A stretch of DNA of 64,000 nt from Polaribacter pectinis. GTDB taxonomy: Bacteria > Bacteroidota > Bacteroidia > Flavobacteriales > Flavobacteriaceae. Below are positions 15,276-24,446 of this stretch, piece by piece. Position 1 is the first letter of the stretch. Every line of letters begins with the position of its first letter. Made by a program: the position numbers and the translations under genes. Where the stretch lies: assembly GCF_014352875.1 (NCBI RefSeq), contig NZ_CP060695.1, positions 124,001-188,000 on the forward strand, written 5' to 3'. A model generated the notes under the pieces. The model was not told the origin of the DNA, did not search any database, and saw nothing but the letters and a program-made list of their open reading frames with translations.

Positions 15276-17087
15276 TTGAAAAATATTTTGAGGATAAAAC
15301 TACTAGTTTCAATTATAGTTTTTTTTTGTAATAACACCTTTTACCCCAAAAGCAAAGAAGTTGTATTTAATACAACTTCTTCTTTTGTTTTACAAAATGA
15401 TTCACTTTCACAAAATTATAAATCAGCAAAAGTTTTTTTTGAAAAAGAAGATTATGCTAATGCCTTAAGAGAGGCTCAAAAAATTGTTGAAGTTGGTTCT
15501 TCCTATAGTTCAGAAGAATTAGTTTTAACAAACTATTTAATAGCTAATATCTTTTATTCAACTAAAAGCTATGATAATGCTATAAAATATTATAAAAAAA
15601 CTTTAGATTTAGTGCAGCAATTAAAAGATGTTGAGTTTAAATCTGAAGCAGAAATAAATTTTGATAAAGATTTTATTAAAGCTGAGGCTTATTTAAATTT
15701 TGGAAATAGTTATTATCAACTTTACAACAAAGATTATCTACAAAAGCATAAAGATAGTGCATTGTTTTTCTATGATAAAGTAGATGATTTTTTTAGTTCT
15801 AAGAATAATGTTTTGGAAGTTAAATCTAGAGCGTATTCAAACTCTTCTGTTATTTATCTTAATGATACTTTATTTGATAAGGCTAGAGATTATGCTATGA
15901 AAGCAATTCAAATTCATAGAAATCAAAATAACAAGGTAAATGAAGCAGGTGCTTTGGTTAATTTGTCAAATATTTATTTATCAGAGAATAATTTTAAAAA
16001 AGCAAAAGAAACTTATTATGAAGCTTTAGATTTAATTAGAAACGAAAAATCCAGTAAAGCATTAATTGTGCGAGAAAAAATATATTTTAATCTTGCTTAC
16101 AATTTATATAAACTTAAAGATTATCAAGCCTATTTTTACCAAGAATTATCTTACAATATTAAAGATAGTTTAAGAGAGCAAGAGGTTAGGGGCATTATAG
16201 AAGAGCTAGATGCTCAATATGATTTTAAATCTGCAAAAAAATTACTACTTAAAGAAGAAGAAAACAAAAGATTAAAAGCTCAAAGAACATTTTGGGTTAT
16301 TGGTATTGGTGGTTTTATCATTATTTTGTCTTTATTATACTGGCTAAACTTATATAAGCTTCGTCAAAAGAATTTAGGTTTACAGCTTTCTCAAAATCAG
16401 TTAATTCTTAATCAAAATATAGAGAAAATAAAATCAGAATCTCAAGTAAGAATATTAAACGCTACAATTGATGGTAAAGAGTCCGAAAGAAAAGATATTG
16501 CGGAAACTTTGCATGACAGTGTAAGTGCATTACTATCTTCAGCAAACCTTCATTTACAAGCTACCAGAAGCCAGTTTAAAGGAGATCATCCAATAGAAAT
16601 AGATAAAACTCAAGAAATTATTACAGAAGCTTCTCAAAAAATTAGAGATCTATCACATACATTAGTTTCATCGGTTTTATTAAAATTCGGATTAAAATAT
16701 GCCGTTAAAGATATGGCAGATAAGTATTCTAATTCCCAATTAAAATTTGAAACAGAAGTAGGTAAAGTTAGAAGATATCACCAAAGTTTTGAGATAAAAG
16801 TTTACAATATTATTCAAGAATTCTTAAATAATATATTAAAACACAGTAAAGCAGAAAATGCTACTATTAAGTTAAATGAAGAAAATAGTAAGTTAATTTT
16901 TGTAATTTCTGATGATGGAGTAGGTTTTGATAAAAGTAAAATATCAGATAAAGATGGTCTTGGACTTAACCAAATTGATGCTAGAATACAAGTGATGAAT
17001 GGAAGATTTCATATAAATTCTTCCGTAAATAATGGAACAACCATAGAAGTTGAATTGCCAATTTTAGAAAAACCTAACCACGTTTAG
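15276..17087 (+). CDS. TPR-domain sensor histidine kinase (HisKA_3)
   Basis: Membrane sensor kinase of 603 aa. A signal/anchor segment (about 6-20) leads to an extracytoplasmic TPR-like helical sensor domain (about 45-300). One transmembrane helix (339-357) follows, then a coiled linker, the HisKA_3 dimer domain with phospho-acceptor H413 (DIAETLHDSVSALL), and a HATPase_c domain with N-box QEFLNNILKHSKA (514-526) and G-box DDGVGF (546-551). It starts with TTG at 15276 directly after the lipoprotein stop; no ATG is available at the signal peptide. Partner: the response regulator at 13763. Its last 14 bp overlap the convergent phosphoesterase gene. Confidence 0.9.
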   Translation: MKNILRIKLLVSIIVFFCNNTFYPKSKEVVFNTTSSFVLQNDSLSQNYKSAKVFFEKEDYANALREAQKIVEVGSSYSSEELVLTNYLIANIFYSTKSYDNAIKYYKKTLDLVQQLKDVEFKSEAEINFDKDFIKAEAYLNFGNSYYQLYNKDYLQKHKDSALFFYDKVDDFFSSKNNVLEVKSRAYSNSSVIYLNDTLFDKARDYAMKAIQIHRNQNNKVNEAGALVNLSNIYLSENNFKKAKETYYEALDLIRNEKSSKALIVREKIYFNLAYNLYKLKDYQAYFYQELSYNIKDSLREQEVRGIIEELDAQYDFKSAKKLLLKEEENKRLKAQRTFWVIGIGGFIIILSLLYWLNLYKLRQKNLGLQLSQNQLILNQNIEKIKSESQVRILNATIDGKESERKDIAETLHDSVSALLSSANLHLQATRSQFKGDHPIEIDKTQEIITEASQKIRDLSHTLVSSVLLKFGLKYAVKDMADKYSNSQLKFETEVGKVRRYHQSFEIKVYNIIQEFLNNILKHSKAENATIKLNEENSKLIFVISDDGVGFDKSKISDKDGLGLNQIDARIQVMNGRFHINSSVNNGTTIEVELPILEKPNHV

Positions 17088-17571
17088 CTAGTTCAATAAT
17101 TTCCATGTCTTTTATTTCACCGCTTTCTAATGAAAAGCGCAACATTGTTCTAACTTTATGAAACCCATGGTTTCCTGCTGCTCCAGGATTTAAATGTAAT
17201 AAGTTTAATTTTTTATCATATTGAACCTTTAATATATGAGAATGTCCTGAAATAAATATTTTAGGAGGATTTTTCCTTATATCATCTTTAATTCTTCTGT
17301 AATAATTATTGGGATAACCACCAATATGTGTCATCCAAACAGAAACATTTTCTACAATAAATTTGGCATCTAAAGGAAACTCGGCTCTAGCATCAGTCCC
17401 ATCAATATTTCCCAAAACAGCACGTAAAGGTTTTAGTTTTTTAATGCTATCAGTAACATTTAAATCACCAATATCACCTACATGCCAAACTTCATCTGCT
17501 TGTTTTACAAACTTTAAAATTTGGTTATCAATAAAACTATGTGTATCAGAAAGTAATAGTATTTTCTTCAT
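17074..17571 (-). CDS. YfcE-type metallophosphoesterase
   Basis: Two-metal phosphodiesterase of 165 aa, the usual length of the MJ0936/YfcE family. Metal-ligand motifs appear in order: SDTH (residues 8-11), GDIGD (about 37-41), GNID (about 59-62), a histidine in MTHIGG and the final GHSH motif near residue 110. It hydrolyses small phosphodiesters in vitro in characterised relatives; the physiological substrate is unknown. It converges on the histidine kinase gene and overlaps its 3' end by 14 bp, so antisense interference is possible. It is divergent from truA. Confidence 0.87.
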   Translation of the reverse strand: MKKILLLSDTHSFIDNQILKFVKQADEVWHVGDIGDLNVTDSIKKLKPLRAVLGNIDGTDARAEFPLDAKFIVENVSVWMTHIGGYPNNYYRRIKDDIRKNPPKIFISGHSHILKVQYDKKLNLLHLNPGAAGNHGFHKVRTMLRFSLESGEIKDMEIIELAKRG

Positions 17572-17639
17572 TAAAAATTTGTAAGAAAAGTTTAACGTCT
17601 CTTAAAGACTCAAAAGTAATGATAACAAAATAAATTCCG

Positions 17640-17647
17640 TAATTTTG
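17640..17647 (+). promoter_or_regulatory. -7 promoter box of truA
   Basis: TAATTTTG matches TAnnTTTG. The TTG start of truA at 17670 is 22 bp downstream, which supports that start. Confidence 0.5.
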
Positions 17648-17669
17648 GTGACTTCAAAAATAGACTTTC

Positions 17670-18395
17670 TTGAGATATTTTATAGAACTTTCTTACAATG
17701 GAAAAAAGTATCATGGTTGGCAAATTCAACCGGATGCAATTTCTGTACAAGAAAAATTAAATAAAGCATTAAGTATAATTTTTCAAAATGAAATAGCTGT
17801 AGTTGGGGCAGGAAGAACAGATACTGGTGTTCATGCTTCACAAATGTTTGCACATTTCGATATTGAAAAAGAATTAAAAGGCGATGTTGTTTTTAAACTA
17901 AACTCAATTTTACCTCATGATATTACAATTTATAACGTTTCATTAGTAGAAAATGATAAACACGCAAGATTCGATGCTTTAAGTAGAAGTTATGAATACA
18001 GAATTTGGTTGGGTAGAAACCCTTTTTTATTAGACTTTTCATGGCAAATTCATTCACAAGATTTAGATATAAAAAAGATGAATGAAGCAGCAAAACTATT
18101 ATTAGAATTTGAAAATTTCCAAGCTTTTTCTAAAGTGAAAACAGAAGTTTATACTTTTAATTGCGATGTAACTGAAGCGGTTTGGATACAACAAGGAAAT
18201 TTATTGACTTTCCATATTTCAGCAAATCGTTTTTTAAGAAATATGGTAAGAGCTATTGTTGGAACTTTGGTAGATGTTGGTTTAGGAAAAATTTCTGTAA
18301 AAGGTTTTAGAGAGATTATAGAAAGTAAAAACAGAGGTAAAGCAGGATTGTCAGTTCCTGCAAAAGGATTATTTTTAACAAAAATTAAATATTAA
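17670..18395 (+). CDS. truA: tRNA pseudouridine(38-40) synthase TruA, TTG start
   Basis: Modifies uridines 38-40 in the tRNA anticodon arm. The 241-aa protein begins with the family start RYFIELSYNGKKYHGWQIQP. The catalytic motif GAGRTDTGVHA has the catalytic aspartate at D51. The C-terminal motif FLRNMVRAIVGTLVDVG is complete. The TTG at 17670 is the only start that keeps the first beta-strand, and a promoter box lies just upstream. The ABC exporter gene begins 3 bp after the stop, so the two form an operon. Confidence 0.95.
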   Translation: MRYFIELSYNGKKYHGWQIQPDAISVQEKLNKALSIIFQNEIAVVGAGRTDTGVHASQMFAHFDIEKELKGDVVFKLNSILPHDITIYNVSLVENDKHARFDALSRSYEYRIWLGRNPFLLDFSWQIHSQDLDIKKMNEAAKLLLEFENFQAFSKVKTEVYTFNCDVTEAVWIQQGNLLTFHISANRFLRNMVRAIVGTLVDVGLGKISVKGFREIIESKNRGKAGLSVPAKGLFLTKIKY

Positions 18396-18398
18396 ATT

Positions 18399-20165
18399 TT
18401 GGCAGATAAAACAGGAAAAGCTTTCGATATGCAAATTTTTTCAAGACTTATGAGTTTTGCAAAACGCTATAAGCTTAAATTTTTTATAGCATCTGCTTCT
18501 ACCATTTTGTTGGCATTTTCATCTATGTTAACACCTTATATTTTATCTACAACAGTAGATTCTTACATTGTAGAAAAAGATACAGATGGTTTAATTAATT
18601 GTATACTGCTTATGCTAGCAGTATTAATGTTAGAAGTTATCTTACGTTTTACATTCATTTTTTATGCAAATTGGGTTGGTCAGCATATTATTAGAGATAT
18701 TAGAGCCAAAATTTTCAGACACATTCTTCAATTTAAAATGTCTTATTTTGATACTAATTCTGTTGGTAAATTGGTAACAAGAGTAGTGTCTGATATAGAA
18801 ACCATTGCTGCTTTTTTTAGTAATGGTGTCTTTACAATTGTTAGTGATATCTTACAAATGTTTGCTGTAATTGTGTTAATGTTTTTCCTAAATTGGAAAT
18901 TAGCATTTATTGCATTAGCAGTGTTACCAATTCTAATTTACGCTACAGCAGTCTTTAAAAAAGCTATTAAAGCTACGTTTCAAGAAGTTAGAAATCAAGT
19001 AGCTAATTTAAACGGTTTTGTACAGGAAAGAGTAACTGGAATGAAAATTGTGCAACTTTTTAATAGAGAAAAAATCGAGTATGTTAATTTTATGGAAATT
19101 AATAACAAACATAAAAAAGCATACATAAAAACAATTTGGTATTTCTCCATTTTCTTTCCAATTGCAGAAATATTATCATCTATAGGAATTGGTTTAATAG
19201 TTTGGTTTGGTAGCAAACAAATTATTTCTGGCGAAGTTCCAGGTCCAGGAACCGTAATTGCTTTTGTACAAATGGCGCAAATGTTATTTAGACCTTTACG
19301 TCAAATTGCAGATAAATTCAATCAATTACAAATGGGAATTGTATCTGGAGAAAGAGTCTTTAAAGTGATAGACACACAAAGTTCTATTGCCAAAAACGGT
19401 ACAATAAAAGCAGAAAATTTAAAAGGAGACATTAATTTTAAAAATGTAAAGTTTAGCTACGTTAAAGATGAAGAGGTTTTAAAAGGAGTTTCTTTAGAAG
19501 TAAAAAGCGGTCAAACTATTGCTATTGTTGGTGCAACAGGAGCAGGGAAATCTACTATTATCAATTTAATAAACCGTTTTTACGAAATTGATAGTGGGGA
19601 AATTTGTGTAGACAATATTTCTATAAATGATTATACATTAGAAAGTTTAAGAGATCAAATAGCAATTGTTTTGCAAGATGTATTTTTGTTTTCAGATTCT
19701 ATTTTAAATAATATTACTTTAAAATCTACAGATATTTCACAAAAAGAAGTAGAGGAAGCTGCAAAACAAATCGGTATTCACGATTTTATAATGACACTTC
19801 CAGGCGGTTATCAATACAATGTTAAAGAACGTGGAGCCATGTTGTCTTCAGGCCAAAGACAGCTTATAGCCTTTTTAAGAGCATATGTTAGCAAACCAAG
19901 TATTTTAATTTTAGATGAAGCCACATCATCTGTAGATGCAAATGCAGAACAAATGATTCAGTTTGCAACAGAAACAATTACAAAAGGTAGAACTTCTATA
20001 GTAATTGCTCATAGATTGGCAACTATTAAAAATGCTGATAAAATAATTGTAATGGATAAAGGTTTAATTGTTGAAGAAGGAACGCATCAAGAATTATTAG
20101 AAAAAGAAGATGGGTATTATAAGAATTTATACGACAAACAATTTAGTTTAGACAAAGCTTCATAG
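18399..20165 (+). CDS. ABC exporter, fused permease-ATPase (MsbA/MDR type)
   Basis: Half-transporter of 588 aa that would act as a homodimer exporting lipids or drugs. Six transmembrane helices cover about residues 25-320. The ATPase domain has Walker A GATGAGKST (378-386), signature LSSGQRQ (about 482), Walker B ILILDEATSSVD (about 503) and the switch histidine (IAHRL). The TTG at 18399 follows truA by 3 bp; an ATG eleven codons later is an alternative start. The substrate is unknown. MsbA-like lipid flipping is possible but cannot be told apart from multidrug export by motif. Confidence 0.88.
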   Translation: MADKTGKAFDMQIFSRLMSFAKRYKLKFFIASASTILLAFSSMLTPYILSTTVDSYIVEKDTDGLINCILLMLAVLMLEVILRFTFIFYANWVGQHIIRDIRAKIFRHILQFKMSYFDTNSVGKLVTRVVSDIETIAAFFSNGVFTIVSDILQMFAVIVLMFFLNWKLAFIALAVLPILIYATAVFKKAIKATFQEVRNQVANLNGFVQERVTGMKIVQLFNREKIEYVNFMEINNKHKKAYIKTIWYFSIFFPIAEILSSIGIGLIVWFGSKQIISGEVPGPGTVIAFVQMAQMLFRPLRQIADKFNQLQMGIVSGERVFKVIDTQSSIAKNGTIKAENLKGDINFKNVKFSYVKDEEVLKGVSLEVKSGQTIAIVGATGAGKSTIINLINRFYEIDSGEICVDNISINDYTLESLRDQIAIVLQDVFLFSDSILNNITLKSTDISQKEVEEAAKQIGIHDFIMTLPGGYQYNVKERGAMLSSGQRQLIAFLRAYVSKPSILILDEATSSVDANAEQMIQFATETITKGRTSIVIAHRLATIKNADKIIVMDKGLIVEEGTHQELLEKEDGYYKNLYDKQFSLDKAS

Positions 20166-20204
20166 AAAATTCAGTGAATTTTTAGGTTAATCTATTTATT
20201 AGAT

Positions 20205-20212
20205 TAAATTTG
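20205..20212 (+). promoter_or_regulatory. -7 promoter box upstream of the helical lipoprotein
   Basis: TAAATTTG matches TAnnTTTG and lies 25 bp before the ATG at 20238. Confidence 0.5.
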
Positions 20213-20237
20213 TATCTCAATCTAAAAACAAAACAAA

Positions 20238-20663
20238 ATGAAAAAAATTTTATTATCAATGTTAGTTGTAGGTGCTTTAGTTTCAACATCATGTAAAAAT
20301 GATAAAAAAGAAATGAAAGACACTTTAAATGAAACTACAACAGAAATGAAAAAAGATGTAGAAACTAAAATGGAAGAAACTAAAGAAGAAGTTTCTAATA
20401 TGGTAGATTCTGCTATTGAAGGAGTAAAAATACCTAAATTCGAAGACGAAAAAGTTACAGAATTTTTAACTGAATATGCAGATTATGCTAAAACGTATAT
20501 TGACAATAAAGGAGATGTTATAAAAAACTCTAAATTGGCAAAAGAAGGTGTAGCATTTGCTAATAAAAGTAAAGAAATTGTATCTAATTTAGACGAAAAA
20601 GCTGCTGCACAATTTAAAAGTGTTATGAATGCTATTCAGTCTAAAATGGCTCCAGCAAAATAA
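20238..20663 (+). CDS. Small helical lipoprotein of unknown function
   Basis: A 141-aa protein with a lipoprotein signal (lipobox STSC, cysteine at residue 19). Residues 22-60 are an amphipathic, Lys/Glu/Met/Thr-rich repeat with heptad-like spacing (EMKDTLNETTTEMKKDVE), suggesting a coiled coil. A more globular helical part with FLTEYADYAKTYIDNKGD follows. No family name is recognised with confidence. Single-gene transcript with its own promoter and a terminator shared with the convergent diadenylate cyclase gene. Confidence 0.65.
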   Translation: MKKILLSMLVVGALVSTSCKNDKKEMKDTLNETTTEMKKDVETKMEETKEEVSNMVDSAIEGVKIPKFEDEKVTEFLTEYADYAKTYIDNKGDVIKNSKLAKEGVAFANKSKEIVSNLDEKAAAQFKSVMNAIQSKMAPAK

Positions 20664-20681
20664 TTATTGCTGTTTTATAAT

Positions 20682-20713
20682 AAAAAAAGGTTCTCAATAA
20701 GAGAACCTTTTTT
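20682..20713. terminator. Bidirectional intrinsic terminator
   Basis: Stem AAAAAAGGTTCTC / GAGAACCTTTTTT with an AATAA loop between two convergent genes. Its edge touches the stop codon of the minus-strand cyclase. Confidence 0.85.
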
Positions 20714-21492
20714 TATTGCATTAAATCTTGTTTTATTTTTTCATTGAGCTCTTTATAATCTGAATATAGCTCAAAACCACCATCTTTAATATAAGATATT
20801 TCGCCAGTTTCTTCAGAAACTAATATGCAAACTGCATCAGTTTTTTCTGAAACACCAATAGCTGCTCTGTGTCTTAAGCCAAACCTGGCAGGTATTCTTG
20901 TACTATCAGAAATAGGCAAAACAACTCTAGTTGCTACAATATTATTATCTCTAATAATTAAAGCGCCATCATGTAAAGGGCTATTTTTATAAAAAATACT
21001 TTGTAAAATGGCCTCATTAAGTTGAGCATTCATTTTATCGCCAGTATTTATTAAAAAATCTAAACTGTTTGTTCTCTCAATAACAATTAAAGCTCCTGTT
21101 TTAGTTTTAGACATTTTTTTACATGCTTCTAAAACTATTTCTGTATCCATGTCAGAACCAATTTCTGATTGCAAAAATTTAAGCTGTTTTAAAAAACTTC
21201 GTTTGTTAGTAAAGTTTGTAGTACCGATCATCAATAAGAATTTTCGTATTTCTTGCTGAAAAACAATGATTAACGCAATAACTCCACCAGAAAGTAAATA
21301 GCCTAAAATGCCACTTAACATTTCCATTTTAAGGGCTTGTGTAATTTTCCAGATTAGAAAAATAAATGCAATTCCAATAACAATGTTAATGGCAACAGTT
21401 CCTTTTAAAAGTTTGTAAATATAATAAAGTAGTGTTGCAACCAACAGAATATCTAAAATATCTAACAAAGAAAATTCAATAAAATCGAACAT
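20713..21492 (-). CDS. cdaA: Diadenylate cyclase CdaA-type (c-di-AMP synthesis)
   Basis: Makes the second messenger c-di-AMP from two ATP. The 259-aa membrane protein has three N-terminal hydrophobic segments (about 10-27, 32-50, 58-80) and then the DAC domain. The nucleotide-binding motifs are DGA at 175-177 (LHDGALII) and RHR at 207-209 (GLRHRAAIG). Length and order match CdaA/DacA (TIGR00159). In many Flavobacteriaceae this gene lies directly next to folP; here a broken exbD gene lies between them. It ends at a bidirectional terminator. Confidence 0.94.
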   Translation of the reverse strand: MFDFIEFSLLDILDILLVATLLYYIYKLLKGTVAINIVIGIAFIFLIWKITQALKMEMLSGILGYLLSGGVIALIIVFQQEIRKFLLMIGTTNFTNKRSFLKQLKFLQSEIGSDMDTEIVLEACKKMSKTKTGALIVIERTNSLDFLINTGDKMNAQLNEAILQSIFYKNSPLHDGALIIRDNNIVATRVVLPISDSTRIPARFGLRHRAAIGVSEKTDAVCILVSEETGEISYIKDGGFELYSDYKELNEKIKQDLMQ

Positions 21493-21544
21493 AAAAACAG
21501 ACTGATTTTAGGCTAAAATACTAATAAATTTATTGATAAGAGAA

Positions 21545-22150
21545 TCAATTATTTATTTCTGCATCAGATAATAATAAAGGATATTTTTCACGAATAATTT
21601 TAATTTTATCTTGAAGATTTTTATCGTTGTTATTTGATTTCTTAAAATCTTCTATTAAACTATCATAATTTCGATTATAGAGTTTTACCGATAATTTATT
21701 TCTTAAATGCGAATACGCAGAATTCAAAATATCTAAAGTAGAAATATAAGTTTCATAATTTGTTGTTCTGTCTGTTTTTATTGAAATAATTGCTTTTGTT
21801 GGATGATCTGAAGATGTTTTTATTTTAAAACCTTCACACCAATCACAACTTTTTTTGTTGATGTCTAAACCACCACCATTGTCTATAAAATCGATGGCAA
21901 TTTGTTATAGTTCCTTGAGTTGAATTGTTCTTCCATCTGCAAAAATTTTGTTGTTTTTGTTGATGTTTACTTCTAAAATGTTTCGTTCGTTTACAAGAAT
22001 ATCTGAAGGAATTTCTTCTTTTGGAGGAATTTTTCTTGAAATTCCTGCATCTACATTCATAGTTGTGGTAACCAAGAAAAAGATTAGTAAAAAAAATGCG
22101 ATGTCTGCCATTGAACCAGCGTTAATTTCTGGAGATTGTTTTCTACTCAT
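21545..22150 (-). pseudogene. exbD: ExbD/TolR-family biopolymer transport protein interrupted by an in-frame stop
   Basis: Reading from the ATG at 22150, residues 1-81 form the N-terminal half of ExbD: SRKQSPEINAGSMADIAFFLLIFFL with the conserved membrane aspartate. Codon 82 is TAA (21905-21907). The same frame then continues without interruption to a stop at 21545-21547, giving the expected C-terminal half (DFIDNGGG, CDWC, SDHPTKAIISIK, KYPLLLSDAE). The full product would be 201 aa. A single base change or sequencing error explains this; there is no frameshift. If the stop is real, only a truncated anchor without periplasmic domain is made. No exbB lies nearby. Confidence 0.85.
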
Positions 22151-22292
22151 AATGTTCGTTTTAAAAGTTAATAATTAGATTTCTTTTCGAACTATTTCGA
22201 AAAGGATTATTAAAGCTTAATTAGGTAGATTTTTGGCGTTAACATTTATTTAACAAAATTGATGCCATAAAATTTAGATTGCAGAAAGCTGG

Positions 22293-22386
22293 CAAACAAG
22301 TTTAGCCCAGATTGAACGGATTGTTTGAGCTCTTTTTTATTCTTTTTTGAATAAAAAAAGCGAGTAGTGAAAGCTGGAAATAGCTC
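22293..22386 (+). repeat. Dispersed structured element, copy 2
   Basis: 5' arm CAAACAAGTTTAGCCCAGAT starting at 22293 and 3' arm AAAGCTGGAAATAGCT ending near 22385. CCAG (22307-22310) can pair with CTGG (22374-22377). The internal hairpin is CTCTTTTTTATTC / GAATAAAAAAAG. The 3' arm touches the folP stop codon (22387), so on the minus strand the element starts directly at the end of folP. The rest of the gap to the exbD start shows nothing clear. Confidence 0.8.
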
Positions 22387-23211
22387 CTAAAAAGAAATCT
22401 GATTTACAATTTTTACAGCTTCAACAGCTTCTTTAACATCATGAACACGTAAAATATTTGCGCCATTTAAAAGTGCAATTGTATTTGCAGAAGTGGTGGC
22501 ATTTAGAGCTTCTTGTGCAGAAATATCTAATGTTTTATACAACATAGATTTACGTGAAATTCCGGCTAAAATTGGTGCATCTAAACTTTTAAAAAGGTCT
22601 AAATTCTTCAAAATTTCAAAATTATGAGCAACAGTTTTCCCAAAACCAAAACCAACATCTATAATAATATCGTTCAGTTTTAGTTGGTGTAATTTATGAA
22701 TTTGTTCTGCAAAAAAAGAAATAATTTCTTGGGTTACATCTTTATAAACTGGGTTTTGTTGCATGTTTTGAGGAGTACCCAACATGTGCATTAAAATATA
22801 TGGAACCTGAAGTTTTGCTACAGTTTCAAACATTTTATCATCCATTTTTCCACCAGAAATATCGTTTACAATTGCAACACCATTTTCTACAGCTTCTTTG
22901 GCAATTTTACTTCTAAAAGTATCTACAGAAATAACAATTTCAGGAAAATTCTTAACCAATAAATTAATTACAGGAACAATTCTTTGCAATTCTTGTTCTT
23001 CGGAAATATGAGTGGCTCCAGGCCTGGAAGAGTAGGCACCAACATCAATAAAAGTTGCACCTTCCAAAAGCATTTTTTCTGTTTGATTTAGAATTTCGAC
23101 TTCATTTTTATATTTACCTCCATCAAAAAAAGAATCTGGTGTAATATTTAAAATTCCCATCACTTTTGGTGATGATAAATGGACTAAAGTTCCCTTGCAA
23201 TTTATGGTCAT
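22387..23211 (-). CDS. folP: Dihydropteroate synthase
   Basis: Condenses p-aminobenzoate with the pterin diphosphate in folate synthesis; the sulfonamide target. The 274-aa TIM-barrel protein has the family motifs in order: MGILNITPDSFFDGGKY (residues about 18-34), the loop with GAYSSRPGA, VSVDTFRS, NDISGG, DVGFGFGK and the C-terminal RVHDV. Its ATG overlaps the stop of the upstream LOG-family gene by one base (TAATG type), so the two are translationally coupled. A copy of the dispersed structured element begins immediately at its stop codon. Confidence 0.95.
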   Translation of the reverse strand: MTINCKGTLVHLSSPKVMGILNITPDSFFDGGKYKNEVEILNQTEKMLLEGATFIDVGAYSSRPGATHISEEQELQRIVPVINLLVKNFPEIVISVDTFRSKIAKEAVENGVAIVNDISGGKMDDKMFETVAKLQVPYILMHMLGTPQNMQQNPVYKDVTQEIISFFAEQIHKLHQLKLNDIIIDVGFGFGKTVAHNFEILKNLDLFKSLDAPILAGISRKSMLYKTLDISAQEALNATTSANTIALLNGANILRVHDVKEAVEAVKIVNQISF

Positions 23212-23792
23212 TAATTTACTACTTTATTAATAATATGTACTATTTCTGGTGCTTTGTAATTAGACATTTTCTGCATTAATTCAGTTACAGAAGTGCCAAC
23301 TAACAACATATTTCTGTTTGCGGGTTTAAGATATCCTTCTTCAACCATTTTATCTAATTGTAGTAAAATAGCGTCAAAAAAACCGTTTACATTTAGCAAA
23401 CCAACAGGTTTTTGCTCAATTTGTAATTGACTTAAAGTTAGTGCTTCGAAAAGTTCATCTAACGTTCCAAAACCTCCAGGAAGTGTAATGTAGCCATCGA
23501 CTATTTTACTCATAATTACTTTGCGTTCGCTCATGGTTTTGCAAACAATCATTTCTTCTACGCCTGCATGAACTACTTCTTCTTTTTCTAATAACTTGGG
23601 AATTACACCAATAACTTCTCCATTTTTAGCGAGAATTGTATCAGAAATAGTTCCCATCATTCCTATTTTTCCTCCACCATAAACCAACCCAATATTATTA
23701 TCGGCAAAATAATTTCCTAATTCGATAGCTGCTTCTTTATAAATAGGATTGAAACCTAAACTTGAGCCACAAAAAACAACAACTTTATTCAA
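23211..23792 (-). CDS. LOG-family protein (TIGR00730, putative cytokinin-nucleotide phosphoribohydrolase)
   Basis: A 193-aa Rossmann-like protein with the two family signatures: GGGKIGMMG (residues 39-47) and the catalytic PGGFGTLDE (105-113), preceded by R90-K91. Plant LOG enzymes release cytokinin bases from their monophosphates; bacterial members hydrolyse AMP or related nucleotides, and the role in this organism is unknown. It is cotranscribed with folP by one-base overlap. The divergent DUF1599 gene starts 88 bp away. Confidence 0.88.
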   Translation of the reverse strand: MNKVVVFCGSSLGFNPIYKEAAIELGNYFADNNIGLVYGGGKIGMMGTISDTILAKNGEVIGVIPKLLEKEEVVHAGVEEMIVCKTMSERKVIMSKIVDGYITLPGGFGTLDELFEALTLSQLQIEQKPVGLLNVNGFFDAILLQLDKMVEEGYLKPANRNMLLVGTSVTELMQKMSNYKAPEIVHIINKVVN

Positions 23793-23847
23793 TTTTATGT
23801 TTTTAAAATTCTTTTGTAAAAATAAATGAAAAGCATATAGGATTTAG

Positions 23848-23855
23848 TATTTTTG
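23848..23855 (+). promoter_or_regulatory. -7 promoter box of the DUF1599 gene
   Basis: TATTTTTG matches TAnnTTTG, 25 bp before the ATG at 23881. Confidence 0.5.
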
Positions 23856-23880
23856 AGCAAATACTTTTTAACAAGAGAAA

Positions 23881-24417
23881 ATGCAAGATACTTCAAAACA
23901 ATACGATGCTGTAATAGATGAATGTAGAAGTTTGTTCATCAAAAAAATGAGCGATTACGGTTCTGCTTGGCGAATTTTACGTTTACCTTCTTTAACGGAC
24001 CAAATTTTTATAAAAGCACAAAGAATTCGTCAATTACAAGAAAATGAGGTACGTAAAGTTGATGAAGGAGAGAAATCTGAATTTATAGGAATTATAAATT
24101 ATTCTATAATGGCGTTGATTCAGTTAGAAAATGGCGTTGTTGAAAATCCGGATTTGAATACTGAACAAGCAACTGTTTTATATGATAAACACAGTAAAAT
24201 TACCAAAGATTTAATGTTGAATAAAAATCATGATTATGGTGAAGCTTGGCGTGAAATGCGTGTTTCGAGTTTAACCGATTTAATTTTACAAAAATTATTA
24301 CGCGTCAAACAAATTGAAGATAATAAAGGAAAAACGTTGGTTTCTGAAGGAATTGATGCTAATTATCAAGATATGATAAATTACGCCGTTTTTGCGATGA
24401 TTCATTTGGGTGCTTAA
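23881..24417 (+). CDS. DUF1599 protein with internal duplication
   Basis: A 178-aa protein made of two similar halves. The first contains KMSDYGSAWRILRLPSLTDQ (about residues 22-41) and the second NHDYGEAWREMRVSSLTDL (about 117-135), each followed by a run of the type QRIRQLQE / LRVKQIED. This duplicated pattern is DUF1599, a Bacteroidota family of unknown function. The tandem YG-AW motif could build a pseudo-symmetric active site, but no reaction is established. It starts a + strand unit with the DoxX-like gene 29 bp downstream, an arrangement seen in related genomes. Confidence 0.87.
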   Translation: MQDTSKQYDAVIDECRSLFIKKMSDYGSAWRILRLPSLTDQIFIKAQRIRQLQENEVRKVDEGEKSEFIGIINYSIMALIQLENGVVENPDLNTEQATVLYDKHSKITKDLMLNKNHDYGEAWREMRVSSLTDLILQKLLRVKQIEDNKGKTLVSEGIDANYQDMINYAVFAMIHLGA

Positions 24418-24446
24418 GTTTAGTTTAAAATAATATAATTTTGATT

